This document shows positions 25,264 to 36,910 of a stretch of DNA of 64,000 nt, in pieces. The notes under the pieces are model-generated. The model was not told where the DNA came from and did no database searches. It worked only from the letters and a program-made list of their open reading frames with translations. This stretch comes from Laetiporus sulphureus 93-53 (taxonomy: Eukaryota; Basidiomycota; Agaricomycetes; Polyporales; Laetiporaceae), in NCBI RefSeq assembly GCF_001632365.1, contig NW_024468511.1, forward strand, positions 1,564,899 through 1,628,898. The letters run 5' to 3'. How positions within the stretch are numbered: position 1 is the first letter of the stretch; each line of letters begins with the position of its first letter. The translations under genes were made by a program, and so were the position numbers.

Positions 25264-27199
25264 CGAGTGGTGTACTGCGTGAGGGATGCTGTAGACTGGT
25301 GCAGTGGAGAGCGCACCTGGTCCTTTTGTATCGGACTCGCATCTCCAACGGAGAAACGAGAGGGATGTCCATGTCACATTATTTGTCCGGTGGTCATTTC
25401 AGCGAAATGCCCTTGCATCATGTGGAATGAAGCATCGAGTCGACCCTGTAGGAGTGCCTGGCCGAGATGCTAGCATGAAAAGTGCCAGCAACGTTCGTTG
25501 CGGCAATTTCATTACAGTGAGGGAAGTTCGGAGCGTAGCCATATGGACAGTTGAGAAGTTCAGCCGACGGCTTCTCCAAGAGGAGTAATGACGACCACGG
25601 GGCCGTGAAAGAAGACACAGCTTGAGCACTTGAGCACTTCACGTCACAGATGCTGCCGTTGACTCGCTGCAGCAAGCCTTTATTTCGAATTCCTGGAGTT
25701 CATAGAATCCGGTCGTTCGATCAGGCGATCTCTTTACGTGATCCAATTCTAGAGTCGGCGGTTCATGACGGAAACGTTTTCGTCGAAGGAGCCCCATATG
25801 ATCGGGAAGCGACCCATGACAACGTTGCCTTTGCTTTGAGGTGTAATTCGCCCAAATATCCTCCGTTGGCGTTCCCATGCTCATTTGGATCAGGATATTC
25901 GAGCGACGCTACCCATGGCGGAGTGGTAACGGCCGAAATACCTGGTAACGTGCCTTAAGCAAACGTCTGCATGGCCGCAGACCCAGCTGTGCGGGTTGTT
26001 ATAGCAGCTGAGCATACATCAGAGCTCGGGTGAGACGCGCGTATATATGGACAAACCTGGGCGTAACATCGGACTTCACACAAGCCTTGGTAGTCCCATT
26101 GAGATGCGTGCATCAAGCGAACGACCGATGATCGCAACAATGGTTCCGAACTGGCACCTTCCGCGTGGCCTGTAGAGAACATCTGGATGGAGTCAGTGGA
26201 ATCATGATGCATACAGCTGATTCTTCTGTGTCGGACATAGCATCATCATCCGATACTTCTGAACTCGTCCAACTCCGATGTCCATGCCTTCTCATCGACG
26301 GGCCTGGACCGAACATTTCTGAGAATGATCAAAGCCACGCTCACACACAGACGGGGACACCTGTGGCGGTACATGATGGTCTTTGTTGTCTAGCGAGGTC
26401 ATAAGAGTGAAGGAAAGCGGTAGTGAGCGATGCATACTTGGTAAGGCTCTGTTCCTTGTTAGAGTCAAACGAGACGAATCTCCTTGAAGCCGGCGGAGTT
26501 TAAGAAGGTCAGTACTGCAAATTCGCAGCAGGAGATGACGTACGTGTGCGTGTCTGGCTTTTGGAGCGCATTCGTCTTGTGAGAGATGATCAGTAACATT
26601 TCAAATCAGATAATGGTATGAGGGATTTGGGTCACCTAGACTCATGCCCTGAGCACGGCGCTGGAATAACCGGGATGATTCAGCATCCAGGAAAGAGGCT
26701 AGGATGCCTGACACTATCCAGAAAGGCCGCTGAAGGCCAGGGACCCTGTAAAAGGGTCGTTGGACTCAATAACGAGGCATCAAAGAGATGCGAACGCTCG
26801 TCCATGCGTTCCGCCTCCACAAAATGCATCAGGCCTGAATCCGAAATGTGGTCGATATTGAATGTCACAGAGAGGTAAAGTTTATGGAAAGCAAACAAAA
26901 CGCACACGAATGTCAACGGAGATCCTTGCATCGATACATCGAGTCCATGACTGCGTAACATGCCAACAAATATTCACTCACCTTTTAGTAGAAGTCCTCG
27001 AGAGTGTTGATCGCTGAAGCCATTTTAGGCTCTCAGACAGTCTCTGGAAATGTCAATGGTAGAACTTGACTGTAACAAACTTCAAAACCAACGTCGTCAC
27101 AGTAGCTTCAAAATTGAAGCATAGCCATGGCAGAGCCGGGTGTTATATGCAGATGTAACTGCCCATGGTACTGGCCTCATGTGTCATGCTGGCACAGCT
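25264..27199. other. Intergenic, nothing recognised
   Basis: This is the upstream region of the GH45 gene and the start of the repeat-rich island. Only short ORFs are present, with no signature. Confidence 0.35.
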
Positions 27200-27950
27200 G
27201 GGTCCGACTGAAGCCGCATTGCGACCTTAGGCGCTTGCTTACTAAGCAGGCGGACACGCGCTCACCTGACTTACGCAGCCACCGCGTCTCTTCTCCTCGC
27301 CACACGCTCGCCCTCACCGTCTTTGAGCCGTTTTCCGCCGTCTCCGAACATATCTTGTTTCATCACACTCGTAACCTGTCTAAAAACGACGTGATTTAAG
27401 GAGCGAGGTCCCAGGTCGCCGGAGGAAAGTCCACCCAACGTCTGACGAGGTGCTTGGAGGCGCTCGACGACGTCGGCGAAACCTCGCGGGACCCTTGGCC
27501 TGACGCTCCAGGTGAGGCCATCGAGCTCGAAAACGAGAAGCGCGCTGCACGCAACGCGGCCAGGACGAGCAGACGCGATCTCGGCGACGAAGCTGTTTTG
27601 GAAGATGAGTACTTACTCGATCTTGAGGGCAACGAGCTTTCTGCTGGCATTGAGCTACCCGAGAACACTCCCGGGACTCCTGCTGCCACTTTGACTAGCA
27701 CCGCCTAACTTTCGGGGGCTATCCGCGTCATGTCTCCGTCTTTAGTGGGCGTATGCGCCCCTGCAAGCGCAGACACCCACCAAAGACGGAGACAACACAT
27801 CAGCAACCGCGAGCCGTCCGAGGACTAACTCTCTATTCTAAGGCACGCGAGTGTTATTCTGACATGTTCAGGGATCACGGCCTTGAAATCCCCGGTCATT
27901 CTTAAGCTCGCGTCGGTGCAAACACATATTTACCTCACGCTGACCCACAC
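27200..27950 (+). pseudogene. Relict gag of the DIRS/Ngaro-like element
   Basis: This stretch is a diverged partial copy of the gag region at 55060-55850. Shared landmarks in the same order are CTTGCTTACTAA, then ACGCGCTCACCTGAC, an AIELENEKRAARNAARTSRRD segment (compare AIERENEERAARYTARLDRRD), DEAVLEDEYLLDLEGNEL (compare DEAVSDDELFIDLDGNEI), and TTAAGCTCGCGTC near 27900. A stop follows LTSTA at about 27706 and later parts are out of frame. It ends where the TIR-element copy begins (about 27945), so the second element probably inserted into or recombined with it. Confidence 0.75.
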
Positions 27951-28800
27951 ACAGTCGTCGTGTTCCAGGCCTTACCTGTCACACTCCTTCCCTCACGAGC
28001 ATCCGTGTTGTCATCATCGTGACCACGCGAGCTTGACGCACGTCTTCTCCGTCTATGTATGACGACCATTTGCCCTGAACTCTGTTCAACATACAACTCA
28101 GACATCATAATTTACAGACAGAGATGGATAGGGCTTAGATCTGGCCGCAAATACCACTTTATGTGCCGCAGGACTAAAATCTACCGTCTAATGCGGTCGA
28201 TTTATCACGTTAGACGATTGTTGTTTTTCAATGATGTCGCGCGGTATTTACTCCCGAGAGTGTCGAGCGGGTAGAGGTGTGTGCTCACACTGGAACTGGG
28301 GAGGCGCAGCCTAACAACAGTCCAGGATGACGGAGCGTCCTTGACTGTTGCTATGCGATGCCACCTTGAGATGGCTGCTGAAGTGCTCGTGCACGCGGTT
28401 CAGGTACGCTGCTATCATCTGCGATGCCGTTATACCTTCTTTATCGTGTTGCGTTGTTGCGCACGTTTCCTTGAAGTGGGCGCAGCGCAGTGTCGTAGAG
28501 CCGGTGAATGCTCTTCTATTAGCTCGGTGGAATGTTTATGAAATGCGTTTATGCTCGTCTGCCTTGTCGAATCTAGTCCATTTACTGTTGCATATGGTAG
28601 TCTCAGTTGATATCACTGCTAAAGATATCAGGTGAACCTTACAATCGAGTTCCATGCCAATATGATGAGCTAAATGTTATCTAGGTTGCGCCGTCCGCTC
28701 AGCGTTTTCATCTAGACCTAGAATAGTACGGAGCGATCTGATAGCAGGCATTAGCTTCTCATTAATCATTCTTTGAGTTAGCGCATGCCATTCTAACCAT
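27945..28800 (-). mobile_element. Truncated TIR element, copy 1 (inverted)
   Basis: Read on the minus strand, about 28625-27945 aligns by eye with plus-strand copies at 29590-30003 and 32880-33590. Shared words include CACTTCAGCAG, CATCTCAA, CAACAGTCAAGGACG, CGACACTCTCGGGAGTAAA and ACAACAATCGTCTAAC. At 28690-28790 lies a block (CTCAGCG, CTAGACCTAGAATA, then a TCATTAAT tail) that also ends the other copies. It sits in opposite orientation at their opposite ends, so it is inferred to be a terminal inverted repeat. No coding capacity was seen. The far end is lost at the junction with the gag relict. Confidence 0.7.
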
Positions 28801-29399
28801 TCCTACAGTCACAAGTGAGATACAGCGGCTGGTTCAGGTGCAGGGCCGATGTAGCGGACTACAAATTTCGTTTCCGGACGTGGCTTCCATATATCGTCAT
28901 CTTGTCTCGTTTTGTCAAGAGGCAGCACCTGAGAGTATGTAAGTTATGATCCGTAAGTAATTTCAGATGTATTGCTGAATCCTTATGGTCCCACTCATGC
29001 TTTGCTTAGCTATTCATTCGTACCGACACCAAACACCTAATATTCCTCGAACAATCAAAACCACATCATATATCTAAGACCGTTAGAGGCACAAGATCCT
29101 GAGAATTTTATGCAGTACCCATCGTCGCCAATAATACTGGGTCCGGTAATGTGGCACACAAAGGCTCTTCAATAAGAGGTCATTTCCGCGCTGTTTTACT
29201 GTTTATCTTCTAAAATTAGTCAGAGTCAGGTGTCACAAGCTCATTCCTTATCCCCGCTGTCCTTACCAGCTCGATGCCCGTGTCCTGTTTCTTCCGACGA
29301 CGATTCGCGCAATATACGATTCGGATACTCAAAGGTTTGCAAAATAGACATGAACTGTGCGTGAGCCTGTCCGTATTTCAACACCATTTACTAATTTGT
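28801..29399. other. AT-rich spacer between repeat copies
   Basis: There is no gene. The stretch is AT-rich, stop-dense in all frames, and lies between copies 1 and 2 of the TIR element. Confidence 0.4.
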
Positions 29400-30005
29400 G
29401 CTGCAGGGCTAAGATTCGCCATCTGATGCAATCAGAGAACGATTTACGGACAGCATATGTCTGCTGTCAGCTTGCTTGACACCTATTCTAGGTATAGGTG
29501 AAGAACGCTGAGTGGAAGATGCCAGGTGCAGTGGATAGCACTTGGCTCATTCTAACGATTCGTATTGGCGTAGCGCTCGAGAGACAACTTTACACGATAT
29601 CGTTATCAACGACATTCAACTGATATCACTACGCACAGCAAATTGGACGAGATTCGATGAAGTGCACGAGCACGAGCACATTTCATAAACGCTCGACAGA
29701 GCACTCACAAGACCGTGCCGCCTGTAAAGGAACCGTGCGCGACAAAATGTCCTACGTTAAAAATGATGTAATGACATCGCCGATGATCATTGTACCTGGA
29801 CCACATGCGCAAGCACTTCAGCAGTCATCTCAAAGGGAACAAGGGGACAAGGAGGCATCGCGTAGCAGCAATCAAGGACGGACCGTCATCCTAGACTGTT
29901 GTCACGCTGCGCCTCCCCAGTTCCAATATGAACACATGCCTCTGCCCGTTCGACACGCTCGGGAGTAAATGCCGCGCGATGTCATTAAAAAGCGACGATC
30001 ATTTG
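29400..30005 (+). mobile_element. Truncated TIR element, copy 2
   Basis: The terminal block is at about 29420-29560, in the orientation expected of a left end (ATGTCTGCTGTCAG, CCTATTCTAGGTATAGG, GAACGCTGAGTGG). The body follows at 29590-30003 (GAGATTCGA, GCACATTTCATAAAC, GTGCGCGACAAAA, GCACTTCAGCAGTCATCTC, CTAGACTGTTGTCACGCTGCGC). Homology to the other copies stops just after CATTAAAAAGCGACGATCAT, so the right end is missing. No ORF of interest was found. Confidence 0.7.
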
Positions 30006-31016
30006 TGGCTGCTATGCCGCGCCTGCTGTCTGGAGTCGGAGTCAACGCATGTATGAGGCCATCTCACCGTTGCAGATACGAGCATGAGGATTATGAGCTC
30101 GACGACATGTCACCGACTGTTGTGCCGGACAGGCATCCTGTCGCCGCGAGAGATCCGCGTACCCTGAGGGGATGAAAACCGAGGAGGAGGAACAAGGAGG
30201 AGATGCGCGACGAGATTCTACTGCAGCATACCGTTTATATATTGCATGCTGACTAGATCGCTCCACACGAGCGGCGCTGCAGACACTGTCCAATATGCCA
30301 AGGACGATGGGGCGTTGGCGCTCAGCAAGCGAAAGCTGCGAGACCGGCCGACTTTCCGATGCACTGTCGCGGTTTAGTGTAGTTCACGCCTTCGTATGCA
30401 TTTGCACTGTGACGTACCGGGACTTGATAATGCATGATGACCGCCGTTCGGCTTTGAATGCATAGTACCAGCATGTTCCTCCGTCCACAAATCCTGACGC
30501 CAACCGGACATCAGATTGGGAACGCTGAAGGGACCTTGAAGAGAGACGTAAATACTGCGACATCGCGAGCTATCGCGAGTCCGCGCCCGTGTACATTCTG
30601 CGTATTCAGCCAGCTACATCGATCATCGTATCAGATGGCGGATCTGAGCCCTGCAGCACAAAATAGAGGGCAGCCTCATGCACAGTGCATATCTATTTTG
30701 CATACGTTTGTAGTGTCCGAAGCGAATCGTCGTCGGAAGAAAGAGGACACGTGGCGTCAAGCTTGCGGAGCTTGAGCGCTACTAGCGCGGCGGTCACAAG
30801 CAGCCATGAATCATGATAATGCACTCGATGCAACATTCTTTGTCGCATTTTTGTTCATATTGTTTGCCCTGTGCGGACCCCGCCTCTCTGTGACAGCATA
30901 GACAAGGACGCGATTAGTGCACGACTCCGATTTCGATAGCTATCTGGCAGGTGAACATCGATACTGCTTCACGGGCGACTCGTGTTGAGAAAGTCTGAGG
31001 TAGTATCAACGCTCTA
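30006..31016. other. Intergenic, nothing recognised
   Basis: About 1 kb between TIR-element copy 2 and the 3' end of the sesquiterpene synthase. Only short ORFs occur. Confidence 0.4.
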
Positions 31017-32314
31017 CTACATCTCTATGAGCGGAGTGACGATGTCATCATCGTGAGCCTCGTTGCCTGCGCTGGCACCCCGCTCGATCTTACGAAGCAA
31101 CGGAACGTAATGCGTTCTCTGAACCTCAAGCCCCTTGTCTCCAAAGTACCGTCCCCCTTCAAAACTCCAGCAAACGTTCCCTCTCGCCCAAGTAGCCATC
31201 CCGATGATATATTTCCCGAGTTCATCGTCAATTTCTGGCCCCCAAGACGGAAGCCTCGTCAATGCGTCCAAGAACGAGGCTTCAATCTGCTTGTGGTATT
31301 TTTCGACCCAGGATATCGCGCCGTCGTAGTCCACGCTGAACTGCCGCATCGCAACAGCGATGATATTGTGGCGGTCGCCAGCCGACTGCTCCTTATTGTA
31401 AGAGGCAATATCCTGGGCAGTACGTGACGCATTCAGGATTTTCGCAGGAATCGAAAAATGGAGAGTGCTCACATTGTCAAGGATTATCAGATCAGCGGCA
31501 CAAGACGAAAGCTTCGCTACGACCGGATGATAGAAGACGTCATTCGTAATATCGACCTTGAGCTCCAGCTCTATCGGGAAGAATGACGGGGGCACCCCGG
31601 CAGTCTTGCGTCGAAGCTTCATATAGACGTCGATTGTATCAATGGTATGGTAAATCCGATCTGCAGCCTGAACGGCCATACTGTCGAGATACTCCGACAT
31701 GTATTTCAGGAAGCGACGTTGGGCCCCAGGTCTAGATAGTTTGGCCGCAGGTTGCCAAAACCTGCCCATCGATTATATTCAATAGACGCCATAATGATTC
31801 ATCAACTTCTTAGCTTACTGTCTTGCTATCTCACCGATGATCATCTCTCCGTCTGGTCTCGGTTCGCACACATTGTGCAGTGCGTGCTTCACCACGTCAG
31901 CAACCTTGTCGCATACTGTCGCGTCTTGGACATCAGTGTAGTCATCAATCACGAAGACTATGTTCATCAAATCACATCCAACTCGGAGATGGGCTAGAAT
32001 TCGCAGAACGATCATGTGAGTGTCCGAGGCGTACCTCAACCTTGCTTACCTTTATTGAGCGATGGGTACATAAGCGCCGCGAGAAGGCCTGTCAGTCATT
32101 CCGGTCAAAAGGCAGATATTGCATATCGAGTGACTGCCTTACCAAGGTCACATCTTTCGAAAGCACGCTGAGACGAGGGCTTGCACACGTTGAAGCTCTG
32201 AATCCACAAGTCGGAAGCCGCTTTGACTTCCTCGTAATGTTGATTGATCTGACGAGGCCACGGCCACGCAGACATCGTGTCAGGGATATGCAGTATAGTT
32301 GACATCTCCTGCAT
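31017..32314 (-). CDS. Sesquiterpene synthase (class I, Agaricomycete type)
   Basis: This enzyme is predicted to cyclise farnesyl diphosphate using Mg2+ ions. Five exons (32314-32143, 32088-32050, 31993-31819, 31761-31473, 31412-31017) total 1071 nt, giving 356 aa in frame, close to the usual length. Exon 1 has IPDTMSAWPWPRQINQHYEE, typical of fungal sesquiterpene synthases. The Asp-rich motif is D87-D88-Y-T-D91 in FVIDDYTDVQD. The NSE triad N225-D-I-A-S229-Y-N-K-E233 is complete but visible only after removing an intron between Asn and Asp. LPSWGPEIDDEL, CWSFEGGRYFG and the GLEVQRT segment follow, as in the protoilludene-synthase-like clade. The product cannot be told from sequence. The gene is flanked by TIR-element copies 2 and 3, both in plus orientation. 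The start may be M1 (32314) or M4 (32305). Confidence 0.92.
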
Positions 32315-32879
32315 GGCAGCGGTTTCCGAAGTGTAGCCTCTGTGTCACCTGTACTCTTTGAGCATCAGCCCTGCGTTGGTATGGCAAAGAACCTGTTCAC
32401 CTGTAATCCTGCAGCCTACATAGAATGCATGAGCACAGTATGTTGTCTTTGGAACCAGGTCACCTCACTTTAACAGTATGGCGGTGTAGCGACTGAGGGT
32501 ATTTGATGGGCGGGGAGCACAGTATTATATCTGAGGCGGGTGCAGGTTACGCACCACACCATCTTTGCGATTCGCCCGCTAATGACAGATGCGACAGTAA
32601 GCTGACGCCTAAGGCACGATAATTCCCTGCTAGCTGCCATCTGTATTTATGTGCTGAGCGATCTCCTAATTAAAACAGACTAAAGGTGCTAGTGCTTCCA
32701 ATAACCCGGAGATATATGGGGCTGTCGTCTCACCAGTATGATGATTCAGCGAGCTACAGCCGCCGGAAAGTGCCGTGACATCGGATCGTTGCGCTGCATT
32801 TTGCGCTAGGTATGCTGTCAGACTGGAATGGTGATTCGTGAAGCACGTACGAAGATGTGCGATAGCCATTGGAAGTGCA
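32315..32879. other. Upstream region of the sesquiterpene synthase
   Basis: This contains no gene. It presumably holds the synthase promoter, and TIR-element copy 3 begins shortly afterwards. No TATA element or regulator site could be identified with confidence. Confidence 0.35.
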
Positions 32880-33700
32880 TCGTTGGGGCGCAGAGCATTT
32901 GATAGATTCGACGATATCACGTTCGTTTCATGCCAATGTGTTCATGTGAATCATGATAGTCAGAGCAAGGCACTTCAGCAGCCATCTCAACGGGACAAGG
33001 AGGCATCGCATAGCAACAGTCAAGGACGGTCAGTCATCCTGGACTGTTGTCAGGCTGCGCTTCCTCAGTTCCAATGTGAGCACACGCGGCGCGCCTCTAC
33101 CCCTCGACACACTCGGGAATAAATACCGCGACGTCATTGAAAAACAACAATCGTCTAACTTGATCAATCGATCGCATTAGACGGTAAATGCTAGACCTGT
33201 GGCACATACTATGAAGTTGCATTTGCGGCCAGATCCCATGTCTGTCTGCAAGATTAGGAGTGTCTGAGTTGTATGTTAAACAAAGCTCAGGGCGAATGAC
33301 ATAGACGAGAAAACGTGCCAGTTGTTGAAGGTTAGCGCTCGCGACGTTTTTTCAGTGTAAGCAGTCGTCTTGTCAGGCGCTCGGAGCTTCACCGGCACCG
33401 ATCGCCACCGGAGTATGCGATTCGCGTTCGTCGATGATGACAACGGAGCTTCCTCACAAGCCCGGAGGATGCTCGTGAGGAAGGAGTGTGATAGGTACCG
33501 TAAAAGCCTGAAACACGATGATTGTGTGTGGGTCAGCGTGAGGGGCACGTGTATTCGCGAGCTTCAGATGGCTCACTGCAGGTGGCGTCTGCCACTCAGC
33601 GTTCTTGACCTACAGCTAGAATAAATATCAAACGAGCCGACAGCAGACATGAGCTGCTCATTAATTACACTCTGAGAAGCATATCCATACCCCAGTCAGC
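32880..33700 (+). mobile_element. Truncated TIR element, copy 3
   Basis: The body at 32880-33590 matches copies 1 and 2 over most of its length (GATAGATTCGACG, GCACTTCAGCAGCCATCTC, CATAGCAACAGTCAAGGACG, AACAACAATCGTCTAAC). It also covers the downstream part that copy 2 lacks (GTCTGAGTTGTATGTT; GATGCTCGTGAGG; GATTGTGTGTGGGTCAGCG), which copy 1 shares. A terminal block at 33575-33690 (GCCACTCAGCGTTCTTGACC, GCTAGAATAAA, GACAGCAGACAT) lies in right-end orientation. The left terminal block was not found. A full element would be roughly 1.2 kb and non-coding. Confidence 0.7.
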
Positions 33701-36700
33701 GTGTGAGAGACTAAGCTCGAGGTTGCAAGGCCTTTGAATGTGTGAGTCTGGGGGTGTTGCTTCACGAAACCGACGTACGTGTGAAGATTCGATGCGGTGC
33801 GAGTGGAGGGCGACGATGGCGACGGCGTTGTGCCGCCATTAGATACTGTGGAAACCGTCGTCAGCACTGCTAGTCGGGATGGATTTGAACGGAGACGGCA
33901 GACGGTGATAAAGACCCACCACAGGTGGATAGTCGCTATATAGAACGGAGAATCTGCCAAACGTGCAAAACGTTGTGCTTCTGGATCTGTTCAAGGCACA
34001 GGGAGAGCAAAGCGCGCTTTCTGTGACGAGGCGTGTGCGTGAGGAACGGGGATCGTCAACAAGCACCCCCTGGGGAGCGCTCTCGGTATCGCTCGTGGCG
34101 CGGAGCGAATGTGCATGGAGGAGGAGCGAGACATCGCTGCTGCGGCAGAAGCAGGAAAGCTCGCGGGAAAAAGGTGAGGTCTTGAGGGAGCGAGATGTCC
34201 GAGCAGTACTTGAGTGGGATTCCGAGGTTGATGGTGCAGGGAGCACGCTGACCGACTCTTTGCAGCTGCGCGCTGGCCTTTGCGCCACGAAGCTGAAATG
34301 TTGACCTCGGCGAGAAATTCGTGGTGGTGGGCAATGGAGAGGGAGGGGGGCCGATAGAGGCACACGCATGCGGCCGTGGGTGGAGTAAACTGGCGCCAAG
34401 TAATTGTACAAGGGAACGGGAGACGGCACCTTTTTGTCTCTATATACCTCGATTTGCGCGGTTCCGAGCTGGGCAAGACAGCAGAAGATAGTTTGGAGAG
34501 GAGACGAGGAGAGGGGGACCGAGCTCGTTAATGAAGGCATGCGCATGTCCAATTGTAGCCATAGACCCGAATGAAGCACTCGAGTGAAGGTGACAGTCGA
34601 CGCGCACAATACGCCGCGCGCTGGCCACCGCACTCTAAGTGGCGTGATCCGCCCAGCGACCAGCTATGTCTATGAGTCCCTGTGCATCATCACGCTCATC
34701 GCGCCCACAGGCATCGGGCACAGCGTAGCAACAGTCCATTATGACCGTCCATCATGGACTGATGCTACCCAGTCCGAGCTTGCGATGGATTGAATGCGTT
34801 GTGGCGTTCGACTGATCGGATAGCTGAAAAGTCGAGTCGTTCGCCTCTTGCGTACGCACAGGCAGTCTTCCTCAGCGACACGCTAACAGGTGGTGATAGA
34901 CCTTCCCGATGAAAGTGACCGCGGGGGCAAGCCTCGAAACGCTGCTGATGCGGATCAAGTACGTGAAGTTCTTGTCAGCATATTGTCTTGTGCTCCCTCG
35001 AGACTGCAGGACCGAACCTTATCGACGTGTGGGTTGGGTGAGAGCGCGCAGACTCGGCTCCTCACTATTTCCTGACTCGTCCTTCTGCCTTCCCATAAAG
35101 TCTTTCACTGCGTCCATCGATTTCAGTCTTCGCGATACAATGCCTATCAGGTGTGCATCAATCTACATGCGTTCTAGCAACCTTGCTGATGCGTACTAGC
35201 TGTGGTGTGGACGAACGATCTCGCTGTGGGACCCATGTACTCGACATCGATAACGAAACCAGTCTTGTGCGGAGACGATGCAGGATTTTCTTGCAGGTGC
35301 TCGGTGTGGTCGATTGCTGTCGTGGTCAAGTGAGCGTGGTGATGATTGCCTGTGATATGTGCCCCTAGCTCTACATTGTAGGAACAACGTTCAATGTGCA
35401 TGTCCTGCCTGCAGTGCGCCTCCCTGGCTGTGAAATGAACGTGTGCGACGACACAGACGAAGACGAACGATCCGTATGCCGTGCTCGCTCACGTTCTGGG
35501 CAGCGCGCGGTGCTCCTGCGCTTCGCTCTCCTGTACGGGTATGGACGATACGTGCTGCAGGCCCGCAGCCTGAGGTCGGCGTCATTCCAGACGGTGAGCA
35601 TTACGTCCCTGCTCGATCCATCACTCCGGTGTGTGTCCCTCCCCTCTCCCACACTCGTCAAGAACCCACGGCGCGTCAGCTTGTCGTCGTTCCTCTATCA
35701 CCCGCAGTCTATTGTACCGATTCGGGGTGAGAAGGCTGTGTAAACAGCTGGAAGCCCAAGGCGGCATGTGCAGCAGAACGGCTGAAGACGGTCTTACGAT
35801 GTAGTAAGTCTCCTTCATCCACTTTCATCATTGTCGGCCTCTCTGTAGTGCCATGGCGTGGCGCTGACAGGTTGGGACCATAGAACTCAACGGGATGCGT
35901 TTAGACATCCCCGCAGCACAGCATCCTGACCCGCTCACTTTTATGGGCGTGAAGCAAGGGCATCGAGCTGCTGAAATGCGCTGATCGACGCCGACGACAC
36001 GACGTGGCCTTTCTATTCCTGGACTCGGACTCGCTTGAGGGCAGATGACTACGTATGGTGCGCACTGCGTTAGGCACCGCGAAGCGCAGTGTGAATTCGA
36101 CCAGCGTGAATGAATCAATGTTGCCCCTGGCATGCTTAACAGCTGGCGCTCAGCTTCGATACATTCCTCGTGATGCGGCACAGCATCGTTTGCGAAGGGG
36201 TGAGTGTCTAGGGTGCTACATCGCATCGCAATAACAGTCACGATGGCGGATGTGAGTCCACCATCTTCTCTCTGCTCCGCCATGAGGTTACGGCTGATGG
36301 CGCGATCGCAGTCCTTCACACATTGGAGACTTGACCAGAGGTGCATGTTGACTCCTTATTGTCTCGGTGAGTCGCGAGCGGCGTAGTTCCTCCCTTTCCT
36401 CGTGCCGTCCTCTCCTCCTTCTTTCGCCCGTATGCGTGCATCACACAACTCTTGTGCACATGACGGTAGGCTTCACTGATGCACGCGCCCAGAGTGATGA
36501 GCGTCGGCGTATACTTCTACCATTGTTGGAAAGTATGCAGAACGAGGAGTGATGTGAGCGTGAGCTGCCTCCCTGTTCTTGGTCCCTCATGGTGCGGGAT
36601 ACCAGTGAGGATCATGCTACTGGATGCGAGTGGCTGGATGCGTATATACTATCGCCCGCGGGTCTGTCATCGTTCGATCGTACCTCTTCAGGTGGTTCTA

Positions 36701-36910
36701 ATGATGTACATTTAGATATTCACGGCATTGTATCTCAATCACTGTAATTTATTGATTTATACTTTGCAATTGCAAACATTCGAAAAAAGCACTGTGCGTC
36801 GTGCGGGGAACGCGACGACACACCAAATTCGACGTCGATGGTTATTATTCCGTCCACTTTTCAATAAAAGAGGATTCGCGAAGCATGATATTGACGGTCC
36901 ACAGTAGCGG
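33701..36910. other. 3.2 kb without a recognised gene, possible repeat fragment
   Basis: A minus-strand ORF at 33839-34633 (264 codons) and a plus ORF at 33963-34304 overlap each other, are rich in Ser, Arg and Pro, and have no domain, so neither is called. At about 34725-34775 a short stretch (GTAGCAACAGTC, CCGTC, TGGACTG) resembles the core of the TIR element and may be a fourth fragment. The last 200 bases before the monooxygenase are AT-rich, as expected for a 3' flank. Confidence 0.35.

Noticed and set aside
33839..34633. 264-codon minus-strand ORF with overlapping plus-strand ORF.
   Set aside because: Low-complexity composition with no conserved motif; neither strand gives a credible protein.
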